A stretch of DNA of 37,676 nt from Streptococcus pseudopneumoniae (lineage in GTDB: Bacteria > Bacillota > Bacilli > Lactobacillales > Streptococcaceae). How positions within the stretch are numbered: position 1 is the first letter of the stretch; each line of letters opens with the position of its first letter. Under the pieces are notes generated by a model. That model had not been told where the DNA came from. It did no database searches and worked only from the letters and a program-made list of their open reading frames with translations. Location: NCBI RefSeq assembly GCF_001074975.1, contig NZ_JUUO01000141.1:1-37676 (forward strand). Direction: 5' to 3'. A program made the translations under genes and the position numbers. Shown one piece after another: positions 7,209 to 15,220 of this stretch.

Positions 7209-8054
7209 ATGAAGGAACAATTTAAAGAATTTAATAACAGAAAAATATCGGATACGGTTTGCGATATTCACCAGGTAAATTATTGGGAAATTTCTGTACC
7301 GGTTTTAGGGAGTTCAGAAAGAAAAGTACAAGCTTTTTGTCCGGAGTGTGTGAAGGGAGAGATTAAACAAAAAGAGAAAGACCTATTGCAGCAGTTTGAG
7401 GACAGACAGGCTTACTTTAAAACTTATGATGTCTTAATGCGTGATAGTACCATCCCTAACGAGTTGAAGGGAGCGACGTTTGATAATTTCTTTGTTAAGA
7501 CGACAGAGGAGCGTCAGATGTTAGAGTTTGCAAAGGGGCAAGCCCAAAAGTACCTTGCAGGTATGACGGGAAATACTTTAATTAGTGGTAGTACAGGAAT
7601 AGGGAAAAGTCATTTATCTCTTGCACTTGCTAAAGAAATCAATGAAAGTTTCAGGGAGAAGAACGAGCCAAAGAGTGTTTTGTTTGTCAGCCTAACCGAG
7701 ATTATCAAGCAGATAAAAGAAGGATGGGCATATGGAAGAAATGCAAACTTAACAGAGTATGAGGCAGTTAAAAAGCTTGTTGATGTAGATTTTCTAATCA
7801 TCGATGACCTAGGGGCAAAAAATGGGACAGTAACACCTAAGAGTGACTGGGAACAGGATTTCTTGTTTGATATTATCAATAATCGAGAAACTACGATTTT
7901 CAACACGAACCTAGATAGTAGTGAACTGCGGACGGTATACAATGCTAGAAATTCAAGTAGGATTTTGAAAGGTTTAGAAGGGAACACTTTCAAGGCTTTC
8001 ACGATCAAAGACAAGAGATACACTATAAACACAGTGAGGAGAGAATATCAATGA
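7209..8054 (+). CDS. DnaC/DnaI-like AAA+ helicase loader
   Basis: 281 residues. Walker A GSTGIGKS at about 127-134 and Walker B LIIDDLG at about 196-202 define a DnaC/IstB-like AAA+ ATPase, and SSRILKGLEGNTFKAF carries the arginine-finger region. The N-terminus has Cys18, His21, Cys44 and Cys47, a probable zinc site like that of DnaI. It should load the host replicative helicase at the origin defined by the upstream initiator. It lies 11 bp after that gene and overlaps the next by 4 bp. A complete initiator-loader pair supports autonomous replication after induction. Confidence 0.88.
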   Translation: MKEQFKEFNNRKISDTVCDIHQVNYWEISVPVLGSSERKVQAFCPECVKGEIKQKEKDLLQQFEDRQAYFKTYDVLMRDSTIPNELKGATFDNFFVKTTEERQMLEFAKGQAQKYLAGMTGNTLISGSTGIGKSHLSLALAKEINESFREKNEPKSVLFVSLTEIIKQIKEGWAYGRNANLTEYEAVKKLVDVDFLIIDDLGAKNGTVTPKSDWEQDFLFDIINNRETTIFNTNLDSSELRTVYNARNSSRILKGLEGNTFKAFTIKDKRYTINTVRREYQ

Positions 8055-8212
8055 ATGATGATAAAATGCGATTTGCAACAGAAAAAGGCTTTGTTGTCTA
8101 CGAAAAATGTGGTATAATAGAGATAGAAAAAGTTCCAAGTTTTGGAGAAATTACTTTATTCTACTCAGATGGGAAATTTACCCATCTAGTCAAAAAAGAA
8201 ACTAAAAAATAA
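8051..8212 (+). CDS. Small DUF3954/XtrA-like protein
   Basis: 53 residues starting at the ATGA overlap with the helicase loader and preceded by GAGGAGAG. The compact beta-rich sequence (FVVYEKCGIIEIEKVPSFGE, then LFYSDGKFTHLV) resembles XtrA/DUF3954 proteins of Bacillus and streptococcal phages, with a central Gly-Ile/Val-x-Lys-(I/V) strand and a 'DGK' turn. Family assignment is by eye only. A strong terminator follows. Confidence 0.55.
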   Translation: MNDDKMRFATEKGFVVYEKCGIIEIEKVPSFGEITLFYSDGKFTHLVKKETKK

Positions 8213-8232
8213 GTCTATTGAGAACAACTCAG

Positions 8233-8274
8233 GGGCATACCGTAAGCATAAGATGCTAGTGGTATGCCCTTTTT
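8233..8274 (+). terminator. Intrinsic terminator ending the island early operon
   Basis: GGGCATACC (8233-8241) pairs with GGTATGCCC (8261-8269), with a nested AGCAT/ATGCT stem, followed by T5. It separates the replication genes from the capsid-like genes. Confidence 0.85.
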
Positions 8275-8300
8275 GTTTGCATAGAAAGGGGGTGAGAGCA

Positions 8301-8522
8301 ATGTCAGGAGATACTTCTTTAGGGTATGTAATAGCCAATAAATTTTCTATGGATCCAGATAAAAGACAGAAAATCTTTTCTCAGTGTAAAAAAGAAGACG
8401 CTAGCTTAGAACAACGGAAACAAGAAATACTAGAAAAATATGTTAAAAAACAAGACAAATCAAAATCTAGAAAAAATGATTCTAAAGGCTCGGAGAGTCA
8501 TAAAAGAAAAGCTAAGAGCTAA
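8301..8522 (+). CDS. Small, highly basic hypothetical protein before the capsid gene
   Basis: 73 residues from the ATG at 8301, which follows an excellent AAAGGGGGTG site; the in-frame ATG at 8253 lies in the terminator. The N-terminal half (LGYVIANKFSMDPDKRQKIF) looks foldable, and the C-terminal third is almost all Lys/Ser/Arg (KSRKNDSKGSESHKRKAKS), suggesting nucleic-acid or capsid-interior contact. It lies 57 bp upstream of the HK97-type capsid gene and probably shares its transcript. No family recognised; a packaging or assembly accessory role is only a guess. Confidence 0.6.
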   Translation: MSGDTSLGYVIANKFSMDPDKRQKIFSQCKKEDASLEQRKQEILEKYVKKQDKSKSRKNDSKGSESHKRKAKS

Positions 8523-8579
8523 GAACTTTAGAAAAAATTATAAACAAAAATCAGATATTAAAAGATAAAGGAGCAAAAA

Positions 8580-9440
8580 ATGACAACTAACTTAGTTAAA
8601 CAAAAAGAAAATCTAGAAGCTTATATCCGAAGTACAGGTTATAACACTAGAGGGATGAACGTAGAAAATAATCATGTACTAATTGAAAAACCAATCCTTG
8701 ATAGTTACGAAGATGAACATCAACGTAAAGAACTGGTTGATCTAGTAAATGTTATTGAGACTCGTACCCGTGGTGGGAAGTATGAAGTAACTGACTTTGA
8801 ATCTGATTCATTACAAGAAGTTAGCGAAAATTCGGTTGAGAGAACAGAAGCAGATAAAAAGAAAGCTATCAGCGTTGATTATTTAGTTAAATTATTCAGT
8901 GGAAAACTTGATTTTTCACAGGAGCAATTAGATGATGGCCAATATAATTTAACGGATTTTCTTGGTAAGAAGATTATTAAATTAAAACGTAGAACACGAA
9001 ATAGAGAGATTGGGAAAATTCTCCAAACTGCGAAAGTACAGACCGCTACAAGTCTGGACGACTTGAAAACTATTGTTTCTTTAATCAATCCAGAGCGCAA
9101 TGTATCTATGGTTATTAGTCAATCACTATTTAGTGTCTTAGAAAAAATGAAAGATACTTCAGGAAATTATCTTCTTAAAGTTGATAAAGAGACGGGAACA
9201 AGTGAAACATTCTTTGTAGATAACTTTTTAATTGTAGATGATGCAACATTAGGGAATAAAGGTGACAAAAAAGGCTTTATCGGAGATCTAGAAAACTTTG
9301 TTACTTTGTTTGATCGCAAGAAAGATACACTTAGTTGGGTGAATGCGAATGGCTATTTTGGGAAACGGTTGATTTTACATACCCGATTTGATGTAAAAAA
9401 AGTTGAAAAAGATTGTGGTTACTTTATTCAATGGAACTAG
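8580..9440 (+). CDS. HK97-fold major-capsid-like protein (candidate satellite capsid morphogenesis protein)
   Basis: 286 residues preceded by AAAGGAG. The pattern of an HK97-type major capsid protein is visible: a charged helical N-terminus, then IETRTRGGKYEVTDFESDSL, a long spine-helix region, TATSLDDLKTIVSLINPERN, MVISQSLFSVLEKMKDTSGN, and a strand-rich end (DKKGFIGDLENFVTLFDRK, NGYFGKRLILHTRFDVKKV). No portal, protease, scaffold or terminase accompanies it, so it cannot build a virion alone. Some staphylococcal satellites encode a lone HK97-like protein (Ccm) that co-assembles with the helper capsid protein and makes the shell smaller; this is the best explanation here. A remnant capsid gene is the alternative. 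Confidence 0.8.
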   Translation: MTTNLVKQKENLEAYIRSTGYNTRGMNVENNHVLIEKPILDSYEDEHQRKELVDLVNVIETRTRGGKYEVTDFESDSLQEVSENSVERTEADKKKAISVDYLVKLFSGKLDFSQEQLDDGQYNLTDFLGKKIIKLKRRTRNREIGKILQTAKVQTATSLDDLKTIVSLINPERNVSMVISQSLFSVLEKMKDTSGNYLLKVDKETGTSETFFVDNFLIVDDATLGNKGDKKGFIGDLENFVTLFDRKKDTLSWVNANGYFGKRLILHTRFDVKKVEKDCGYFIQWN

Positions 9441-9449
9441 GAGAAAGAA

Positions 9450-9998
9450 ATGGATATTAATCAAGTATTTGAAACACTGGATGATCTAGATGATAAAAAA
9501 AGTAAGATTAATTCAGCACGAGAACAGTTAAGCGAAAAAAGGAAAAACCTTTTAGGCAATCAAACAGTTTCATTTGAGAATATAGATTCTTTTTTGTCAA
9601 ATAACTTAGAATCTTTAGAGCAGCTGGAAAAGATGGAAAAAGCTATTAATGGCCTTCAGGAAAAATTTGATAGTGATTTTTCAGAAGCTAATGCAGTCAT
9701 CTTTGAATACATTTTTAAAGAAACTAAGCAACGGATGGAAACTAAGAAGATCTATAAACAATACCGAAAGAAACTTAGACAAATTCTGGACGCATATGAT
9801 GAAATTCAAGAACTGAAGAAGGATGTGGAAGAAATCCATACAGGTGTAGTCAGAGAAATAAGTCAGAAACATTCTCTATTGCTATATCGAACAGAAGTAA
9901 GTCCGCTTACTGTCCTACCATTCTTAAACCCTGATTCTAGCGGATGGATTAATTTTTCTAAGGAATATCGGGACATTAAAGAGTATTTAGAAAAATAG
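9450..9998 (+). CDS. Coiled-coil protein following the capsid-like gene
   Basis: 182 residues, start 9 bp after the capsid-like stop with an AGGAGAAAG site. Nearly the whole length is predicted helical coiled coil (DDKKSKINSAREQLSEKRKN, LESLEQLEKMEKAINGLQEK, KKIYKQYRKKLRQILDAYDE), ending in a globular tail (SGWINFSKEYRDIKEYLEK). The helical, charged make-up and its position resemble a scaffolding or assembly partner, but no family is recognised. Close coupling to the capsid gene makes a joint role in assembly interference plausible. Confidence 0.65.
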   Translation: MDINQVFETLDDLDDKKSKINSAREQLSEKRKNLLGNQTVSFENIDSFLSNNLESLEQLEKMEKAINGLQEKFDSDFSEANAVIFEYIFKETKQRMETKKIYKQYRKKLRQILDAYDEIQELKKDVEEIHTGVVREISQKHSLLLYRTEVSPLTVLPFLNPDSSGWINFSKEYRDIKEYLEK

Positions 9999-10013
9999 GG
10001 AACAAATTAAGTA

Positions 10014-10062
10014 AGGCTAGTGATATATGGATGAAACAGAAGAAATATCGCTAGTCCTACTT
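10014..10062 (+). terminator. Terminator after the capsid/coiled-coil pair
   Basis: AGGCTAGTGATAT (10014-10026) pairs, with G-U wobbles, with ATATCGCTAGTCCT (10045-10057), followed by a TTTT run shortly after. Confidence 0.6.
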
Positions 10063-10356
10063 TTATGCTTTACTAAGTTTCACATAACAAAGTAAGCATA
10101 AACTGAAAAGAAGTAATAGCTTGAAAGCAAGGTATATCAGGGGTTTACAGAATGGAGTGAGTTTCACAGAATGTAAGATATGAGAAACTGGGGAATAAAT
10201 TAGAGGGATACTTCTTTAGATTGTCATATTGAATAGTTGTCAAACTTAAAACAATGATACCTAGTAAGTGGAGTGTTGAAAGGTTTTTAAGCTGTTTGTC
10301 AGTTTGACAGAATGCAAGATAAGAAATTTTTAAAATTGAAGTGGGGGGACTTGACT
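10063..10356. other. Non-coding control region with repeated ACAGAATG motifs
   Basis: No open frame with a ribosome site. The octamer ACAGAATG occurs three times on the plus strand (10147, 10166, 10307); the last two sit in longer imperfect repeats of the type TTT-ACAGAATG-AAGATA-GA. TGTCAG/TTTGACA elements near 10296-10310 form a small inverted repeat. The placement before the late regulator suggests operator or activator sites. Confidence 0.4.
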
Positions 10357-10767
10357 ATGTATGAACTGAGTAACAGAGACTTGGACGAGATTGATAATGA
10401 ATTAGAAAGATATAGAACGCTTGCTAATAAAATTTATTTGAGAAGACAGGAACTAATACATAATAAGAAACATAGCGCTGAAGATTATACAGGTGGTAAA
10501 GGCAAGACAGTATATAGTCCTACTGAAGCAACCATTATTAGAATTGAAGAAGACCAAACGCTAAGATATTTAGAAGGCTTCAAACTAGTTGTAGATACCT
10601 TGATGGAAAACTTAATTGAAAGTGATCTAGTCATTTTTAAAATGAGATTTTTAGAAGCTGGTGTGACCTGGGAAGACGTGGCAGAGAAACTAAATAAAAC
10701 TACTCGTTATATAAATAGCCGTAGAAAGGTAATCGCTAAAAGATTTGTTGAGTTGAAAGGATATTGA
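10357..10767 (+). CDS. ArpU/DUF722-like late transcriptional regulator
   Basis: 136 residues, start at 10357 (MYELSNRDLDE) set by the GGGGGG site 9 bp upstream; the in-frame ATG at 10312 lacks one. The N-terminus is a helical pair; the C-terminus (LVIFKMRFLEAGVTWEDVAE, then KTTRYINSRRKVIAKRF) is a sigma-70 region 4-like HTH, the mark of ArpU/RinA-type regulators that switch on phage packaging and lysis operons. In complete phages the terminase genes follow; here a GC-richer block and then small genes follow instead. It may act on the helper phage or on island genes. Confidence 0.75.
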   Translation: MYELSNRDLDEIDNELERYRTLANKIYLRRQELIHNKKHSAEDYTGGKGKTVYSPTEATIIRIEEDQTLRYLEGFKLVVDTLMENLIESDLVIFKMRFLEAGVTWEDVAEKLNKTTRYINSRRKVIAKRFVELKGY

Positions 10768-10860
10768 CTCCCCCATCTTTAAAAAAATCTTTCTGGCCAG
10801 TAGGGTACCGGTGAAGGGAACTTTTTCCAAGTCGGAGACCTCCAGACAAAAAGGGGGTAA
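10768..10860. other. Candidate packaging (cos/pac-like) site
   Basis: Directly after the ArpU-like gene is a non-coding, markedly GC-richer 90-bp block with compact palindromes: CTGGCCAG (about 10794-10801), GGTACC, and GGAGACCTCC (about 10837-10846), flanked by CCCCC and GGGGG tracts. In cos phages and cos-type satellites the cos site lies at this place, between the ArpU/RinA regulator and the small terminase gene. Functional assignment is inferred from position and base composition only. Confidence 0.3.
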
Positions 10861-11094
10861 AAACTGAGTGATTCAGAAAGATTGGCTCAATTTTTAAAAA
10901 ATAGGCTATGTTCAGAATAATAGATTACAGTTTTTAAGAGTGAAGAAAAAATGGCAGGTAGAAGAGAGTAAAATTATAGTTCAAAATTTGACTTTTTTCA
11001 TTTAATTATCTATTCTGTACTTAGATAAAAACAATTGAGTTTTTAAATTATTTTATAGTAGTATCACTATAATTTAAGAAAGGATGATTTGTAG
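10861..11094. other. Intergenic segment with inverted repeat before a small membrane gene
   Basis: No gene above about seven codons (ATGGCAGGTAGAAGAGAGTAA near 10951 has a ribosome site but ends at once; it could be the stub of a lost gene). A perfect 7-bp inverted repeat TTATAGT-N6-ACTATAA (about 11053-11073) lies in the promoter area of the following small gene and is a possible operator. Confidence 0.35.
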
Positions 11095-11259
11095 ATGCTT
11101 TATAACATTGAAAAAATTATTGTTTTTGGATTGATTGTAGGAATTATCTTAGTGATGCTTGGAGTTCCAATTTATCTTGTGAAAATCTGCTTATTCTTAA
11201 TTCAGTTCACTTTGATTGTAATTACAATTTGTCTTAAGATTGATGCATTGAAAGAATAG
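11095..11259 (+). CDS. 54-residue two-helix membrane peptide
   Basis: The ATG at 11095 follows AAGAAAGGAT. The peptide is almost wholly hydrophobic with two membrane segments (IIVFGLIVGIILVMLGVPIY and ICLFLIQFTLIVITICL) and a short charged tail (KIDALKE). An intrinsic terminator follows at once, so it is probably a single-gene transcript. Size and topology would suit a holin-like or type I toxin-like peptide, or a cargo membrane peptide of the island; no family is recognised. Confidence 0.55.
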   Translation: MLYNIEKIIVFGLIVGIILVMLGVPIYLVKICLFLIQFTLIVITICLKIDALKE

Positions 11260-11268
11260 TTGAAAAAT

Positions 11269-11290
11269 CTCAGATAATTCTGAGTTTTTT
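11269..11290 (+). terminator. Terminator of the 54-residue membrane peptide gene
   Basis: CTCAGA (11269-11274) and TCTGAG (11279-11284) flank TAAT and are followed by T6. Confidence 0.75.
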
Positions 11291-11326
11291 CCTTTTCTTT
11301 ACGCATATTTAAGAAGGAAGAAAAAA

Positions 11327-11389
11327 ATGAACATTTTAAATATTGAACTTACGAGCATTGAAGAAACTAAACTAGAGTTTGAATACTAA
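11327..11389 (+). CDS. Possible 20-residue peptide
   Basis: ATG at 11327 after AAGAAGGAAG gives MNILNIELTSIEETKLEFEY and TAA. The ribosome site is good but the product is tiny and acidic; it may be the start of a truncated gene at the island's right end. Weak support. Confidence 0.25.
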   Translation: MNILNIELTSIEETKLEFEY

Positions 11390-11423
11390 GTAGAAGTTGT
11401 CAATATTAAAAAAATTACACCCT

Positions 11424-11442
11424 CGAATTAGTGTCTAATTCG
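11424..11442. repeat. Perfect 8-bp inverted repeat near the island's right end
   Basis: CGAATTAG-TGT-CTAATTCG. No T-run follows, so it is not a terminator. It could be an operator or an integrase-arm site close to the expected right attachment site; this cannot be settled without the left end. Confidence 0.45.
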
Positions 11443-11492
11443 GTACAAATGTATGAAATGAAAATGCTGTGGAAGATATGTTATAATATTAC

Positions 11493-11578
11493 TAGGTAAT
11501 AAAAAAAGCACGTTTGATCGTGCTAGTTTCCTGCCTGCTGAACTCGTCAATATTACGCCCCTTTAGGGCTCTTTTTTG
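11493..11578 (+). ncRNA. Candidate small RNA with opposed terminators
   Basis: An extended -10 (TG-T-TATAAT, TATAAT at 11482-11487; weak TGAAAA -35 at 17 nt) predicts a plus-strand transcript starting near 11493. It would end at the GCCC/GGGC hairpin (11557-11569) followed by T6. Inside it, AGCACG-TTTGAT-CGTGCT (11507-11524) is preceded by A7, which on the minus strand reads as a good terminator (hairpin plus T7). Opposed terminators inside one short region are typical of overlapping sense/antisense small RNAs, as in type I antitoxin loci. No ORF of known type I toxin pattern was found on the minus strand. Confidence 0.4.
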
Positions 11579-11675
11579 TGGACTTTTTTAGGAACTTTCA
11601 AGAAAAACTAAGGCGATTTAATGCCTAATTGTTTTTGAAGAAAGTCAGTATTTTCAAGGGTTGAGCTCTAAAAAT

Positions 11676-11721
11676 TTGACTTATAGAGCGTTAAATGATA
11701 GTATAGTCAAAGATAGTCAAG
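11676..11721 (+). promoter_or_regulatory. ctsR promoter with CtsR operator
   Basis: TTGACT (11676-11681), 17 nt, TAGTAT (11699-11704). Immediately downstream AGTCAAA-GAT-AGTCAAG (11705-11721) matches the CtsR tandem heptamer operator, RGTCAAA-NAN-RGTCAAA, with one mismatch. CtsR bound here would block transcription initiation, giving heat-inducible autoregulation. Confidence 0.85.
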
Positions 11722-11746
11722 GTTTAAAGAGAGAGGTGGGTTTGTA

Positions 11747-12205
11747 ATGAGATTTAAAAATACATCGGATCATATTGAGGCCTACATCAAGGCGATTTTA
11801 GATCAATCTGGAATTGTGGAGTTGCAACGGAGTCAGTTGGCAGATACCTTTCAGGTTGTTCCTAGTCAGATTAACTATGTAATCAAGACACGCTTTACGG
11901 AAAGTAGAGGCTACTTGGTTGAAAGTAAGCGTGGTGGAGGAGGCTATATTCGTATAGGACGAATTGAGTTTTCTAGTCATCATGAAATGCTCCGGGAGTT
12001 GCTTTACTCTATTGGTGAGCGAGTTAGTCAAGAAATTTACGAAGATATTCTGCAGCTTTTGGTTGAGCAGGAATTGATGACTAAGCAGGAGATGAATTTG
12101 CTTGTGACAGTAGCTTTGGATCGCGTTCTAGGAGAAGAAGCTCCAGTTGTTCGTGCTAATATGCTACGACAGGTCATACAAGAGGTAGATAGAAAAGGGA
12201 AGTAA
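11747..12205 (+). CDS. ctsR: Transcriptional repressor of class III heat-shock genes CtsR
   Basis: 152 residues, normal CtsR length. The N-terminal winged HTH (IVELQRSQLADTFQVVPSQI, then NYVIKTRFTESRGYLVESKR) and the glycine-rich wing GGGGYIRI that senses temperature are present; the C-terminal dimerisation domain follows (LVEQELMTKQEMNLLVTVAL). It represses clp genes at normal temperature. A good GAGAGGTGG site precedes the ATG, and a CtsR operator lies 25 bp upstream. The stop is separated from clpC by a single base, so the two are one operon. No McsA/McsB genes are present, as usual in streptococci. Confidence 0.95.
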   Translation: MRFKNTSDHIEAYIKAILDQSGIVELQRSQLADTFQVVPSQINYVIKTRFTESRGYLVESKRGGGGYIRIGRIEFSSHHEMLRELLYSIGERVSQEIYEDILQLLVEQELMTKQEMNLLVTVALDRVLGEEAPVVRANMLRQVIQEVDRKGK

Positions 12206-12206
12206 G

Positions 12207-14639
12207 ATGAACTATTCAAAAGCATTGAATGAATGTATCGAAAGTGCCTACATGGTTGCTGGCCATTTTGGAGCTCGTTACCTAGAGTCATGGCACTTGT
12301 TGATTGCCATGTCCAATCACAGTTATAGTGTGGCAGGGGCAACTTTAAATGATTATCCATATGAGATGGACCGTTTAGAAGAGGTCGCTTTGGAACTGAC
12401 TGAAACGGACTATAGCCAGGATGAAACCTTTACGGAATTGCCGTTCTCCCATCGTTTGCAGGTCCTCTTTGATGAAGCAGAATATGTAGCGTCAGTGGTC
12501 CATGCTAAGGTGCTAGGGACAGAGCATGTCCTCTATGCGATTTTGCATGATGGCAATGCCTTGGCGACTCGCATCTTGGAGAGGGCTGGTTTTTCTTATG
12601 AAGACAAGAAAGATCAAGTCAAGATTGCTGCTCTTCGCCGAAATTTAGAAGACCGGGCAGGCTGGACTCGTGAAGACCTCAAGGCTTTACGCCAACGTCA
12701 TCGTACAGTAGCTGACAAGCAAAATTCTATGGCTAATATGATGGGGATGCCCCAGACTCCGAGCGGTGGTCTCGAGGACTATACGCATGATTTGACAGAG
12801 CAAGCTCGTTTTGGCAAGTTGGAGCCAGTCATCGGTCGGGACAAGGAAATCTCGCGTATGATTCAAATCTTGAGTCGTAAGACCAAGAACAATCCTGTCT
12901 TGGTTGGAGATGCTGGTGTCGGGAAAACAGCTCTGGCGCTTGGTCTTGCCCAGCGTATTGCTATTGGGGATGTACCGGCAGAAATGGCTAAGATGCGCGT
13001 GTTAGAGCTTGATTTGATGAATGTTGTTGCGGGTACACGTTTCCGTGGGGATTTTGAAGAGCGCATGAATAATATCATCAAGGATATTGAAGAAGATGGT
13101 CAAGTCATCCTCTTTATCGATGAACTTCATACCATCATGGGTTCTGGTAGTGGAATTGACTCAACTCTGGATGCGGCCAATATCTTGAAGCCAGCCTTGG
13201 CCTGTGGAACTTTGAGAACGGTTGGTGCGACCACTCAGGAAGAGTATCAAAAACACATCGAAAAAGACGCAGCCCTTTCTCGTCGATTCGCCAAAGTGAC
13301 GATTGAAGAGCCAAGTGTGGCAGACAGTATGACCATTTTGCAAGGCTTGAAGGCGACTTATGAGAAACATCACCGTGTACAAATCACAGATGAAGCGGTT
13401 GAAACAGCGGTTAAGATGGCTCATCGTTACTTGACTAGTCGTCACTTGCCAGACTCTGCTATTGACCTTTTGGATGAGGCAGCGGCAACAGTGCAAAATA
13501 AGGCAAAGCATGTAAAAGCAGACGATTCTGGTTTGAGTCCAGCTGACAAGGCCTTGATGGATGGCAAGTGGAAACAGGCAGCCCAGCTAATCGCAAAAGA
13601 ATTGGAAGTGCCTGTCTATAAAGACTTGGTGACAGAGTCTGATATTTTGACCACCTTGAGTCGCTTGTCAGGCATCCCAGTCCAAAAACTGACCCAAACA
13701 GATGCCAAGAAATACCTGAACTTGGAAGCTGAACTCCACAAACGTGTCATCGGGCAAGATCAAGCAGTTTCAAGCATTAGCCGTGCCATTCGCCGCAACC
13801 AGTCTGGGATTCGCAGTCACAAACGTCCGATTGGTTCCTTTATGTTCCTAGGACCTACGGGTGTCGGTAAGACCGAATTGGCCAAGGCTCTGGCAGAAGT
13901 TCTTTTTGATGACGAATCAGCCCTTATCCGCTTTGATATGAGTGAGTATATGGAGAAATTTGCAGCCAGCCGTCTCAATGGAGCTCCTCCGGGCTATGTA
14001 GGTTATGAAGAAGGTGGGGAGTTGACCGAGAAGGTTCGCAACAAACCATATTCCGTTCTCCTTTTTGACGAGGTAGAGAAGGCCCATCCAGACATCTTTA
14101 ATGTTCTCTTGCAGGTCTTGGATGATGGTGTCTTGACCGATAGCAAGGGACGCAAGGTTGACTTTTCAAATACCATTATCATCATGACGTCAAACCTTGG
14201 TGCAACTGCTCTTCGTGATGATAAGACAGTTGGTTTTGGGGCAAAGGACATTCGTTTTGACCAGGAGAATATGGAAAAACGCATGTTTGAAGAGTTGAAA
14301 AAGGCTTATAGACCGGAATTCATCAACCGTATTGATGAGAAGGTGGTCTTCCATAGTCTATCGAACGACCATATGCAGGAAGTAGTGAAGATTATGGTCA
14401 AATCTTTAGTGGCAAGTTTGGCTGAAAAAGGCATTGACTTGAAATTACAAGCTTCCGCACTGAAATTGCTGGCAAATCAAGGATATGACCCAGAGATGGG
14501 AGCTCGCCCACTTCGCAGAACCCTGCAAACAGAAGTGGAAGACAAGTTGGCAGAACTTCTTCTCAAGGGAGAATTAGTAGCAGGCAGCACACTTAAGATT
14601 GGTGTCAAAGCAGGCCAGTTAAAATTTGATATTGTATAA
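12207..14639 (+). CDS. clpC: ATP-dependent Clp protease ATP-binding subunit ClpC
   Basis: 810-residue Hsp100/ClpC unfoldase that feeds proteins to ClpP or refolds aggregates. An N-terminal Clp_N repeat domain spans about 1-145. The first AAA+ module has Walker A GDAGVGKT at about 234-241 and Walker [10 protein letters not shown]; the second has GPTGVGKT at about 549-556 and [11 protein letters not shown], with the C-terminal D2-small domain containing [13 protein letters not shown]. The middle segment is short, as in streptococcal ClpC. The gene is translationally close to ctsR and shares its CtsR-controlled promoter. A strong terminator follows. Confidence 0.96.
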   Translation: MNYSKALNECIESAYMVAGHFGARYLESWHLLIAMSNHSYSVAGATLNDYPYEMDRLEEVALELTETDYSQDETFTELPFSHRLQVLFDEAEYVASVVHAKVLGTEHVLYAILHDGNALATRILERAGFSYEDKKDQVKIAALRRNLEDRAGWTREDLKALRQRHRTVADKQNSMANMMGMPQTPSGGLEDYTHDLTEQARFGKLEPVIGRDKEISRMIQILSRKTKNNPVLVGDAGVGKTALALGLAQRIAIGDVPAEMAKMRVLELDLMNVVAGTRFRGDFEERMNNIIKDIEEDGQVILFIDELHTIMGSGSGIDSTLDAANILKPALACGTLRTVGATTQEEYQKHIEKDAALSRRFAKVTIEEPSVADSMTILQGLKATYEKHHRVQITDEAVETAVKMAHRYLTSRHLPDSAIDLLDEAAATVQNKAKHVKADDSGLSPADKALMDGKWKQAAQLIAKELEVPVYKDLVTESDILTTLSRLSGIPVQKLTQTDAKKYLNLEAELHKRVIGQDQAVSSISRAIRRNQSGIRSHKRPIGSFMFLGPTGVGKTELAKALAEVLFDDESALIRFDMSEYMEKFAASRLNGAPPGYVGYEEGGELTEKVRNKPYSVLLFDEVEKAHPDIFNVLLQVLDDGVLTDSKGRKVDFSNTIIIMTSNLGATALRDDKTVGFGAKDIRFDQENMEKRMFEELKKAYRPEFINRIDEKVVFHSLSNDHMQEVVKIMVKSLVASLAEKGIDLKLQASALKLLANQGYDPEMGARPLRRTLQTEVEDKLAELLLKGELVAGSTLKIGVKAGQLKFDIV

Positions 14640-14645
14640 AAAAGC

Positions 14646-14673
14646 GAGGTCGGGAACTTTTCCCGACCTCTTT
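14646..14673 (+). terminator. ctsR-clpC terminator
   Basis: Perfect stem GAGGTCGGGAA (14646-14656) / TTCCCGACCTC (14660-14670) followed by TTT. Confidence 0.88.
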
Positions 14674-14712
14674 ATGTACCATCATGAGATGGCTTTTCTG
14701 TTGCGACTGTTT

Positions 14713-14943
14713 TTAGATGTGCCTATCTTTCTTAGGATTACTCAATATGTGAGTAAAGAAGTCTTTGTATTTATATTTTAAATAGGTTTCGTGTAAATAC
14801 AATAAAGCTATATCTACAATCATAAAAATGATTATTAAGTAAAATAAATCAAATGTAGTCTGAGCGTAGCGAATTGCAGACTGATACGACCAGAAAGCTC
14901 CCAAAATCAACCAAGGCAGATACTTGTAATACTTATTTAGCAT
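14713..14943 (-). CDS. Small two-helix membrane protein
   Basis: 76 residues from the ATG at 14943 (MLNKYYKYLPWLIL), chosen because GGAGGTG lies directly upstream; an in-frame ATG at 15000 has no such site. Two membrane segments are visible (YLPWLILGAFWSYQSA and FYLIIIFMIVDIALLYL) with a basic Lys/Tyr-rich tail. No family recognised. It sits in the variable segment between clpC and dusB. Confidence 0.65.
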   Translation of the reverse strand: MLNKYYKYLPWLILGAFWSYQSAIRYAQTTFDLFYLIIIFMIVDIALLYLHETYLKYKYKDFFTHILSNPKKDRHI

Positions 14944-15137
14944 AAGAGTGCACCTCCAATATCCTATTTCAATGTTATTATATTCCTTTGCACTTAACAA
15001 TGCAAGCGTTTACACAAAAACAAATTTAATTTTTAATAGGAAAATCTACGGTTTTTCTGTTTTATTACGAATAGAAGAGTAGGAGGAGTAAATCTATCTA
15101 AGGTATTTAAGATTTTTAAAATAGTTTAGATAAATTG

Positions 15138-15166
15138 TTGACATATTTAACTCACAATGTTACGAT
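15138..15166 (+). promoter_or_regulatory. Promoter of the Ser/Gln-rich lipoprotein gene
   Basis: TTGACA (15138-15143), 17 nt, TACGAT (15161-15166), with TG one base before the -10 (extended -10). Confidence 0.6.
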
Positions 15167-15220
15167 TATGTTACAAAAATATTTCTTTATATTTCTAAAA
15201 TATTACAAAGGAGTAGAAAA

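Noticed and set aside
8253..8300. Upstream extension of the 73-aa basic protein
   Set aside because: The extension lies in a clear terminator, and a strong GGGGGTG site precedes the ATG at 8301.
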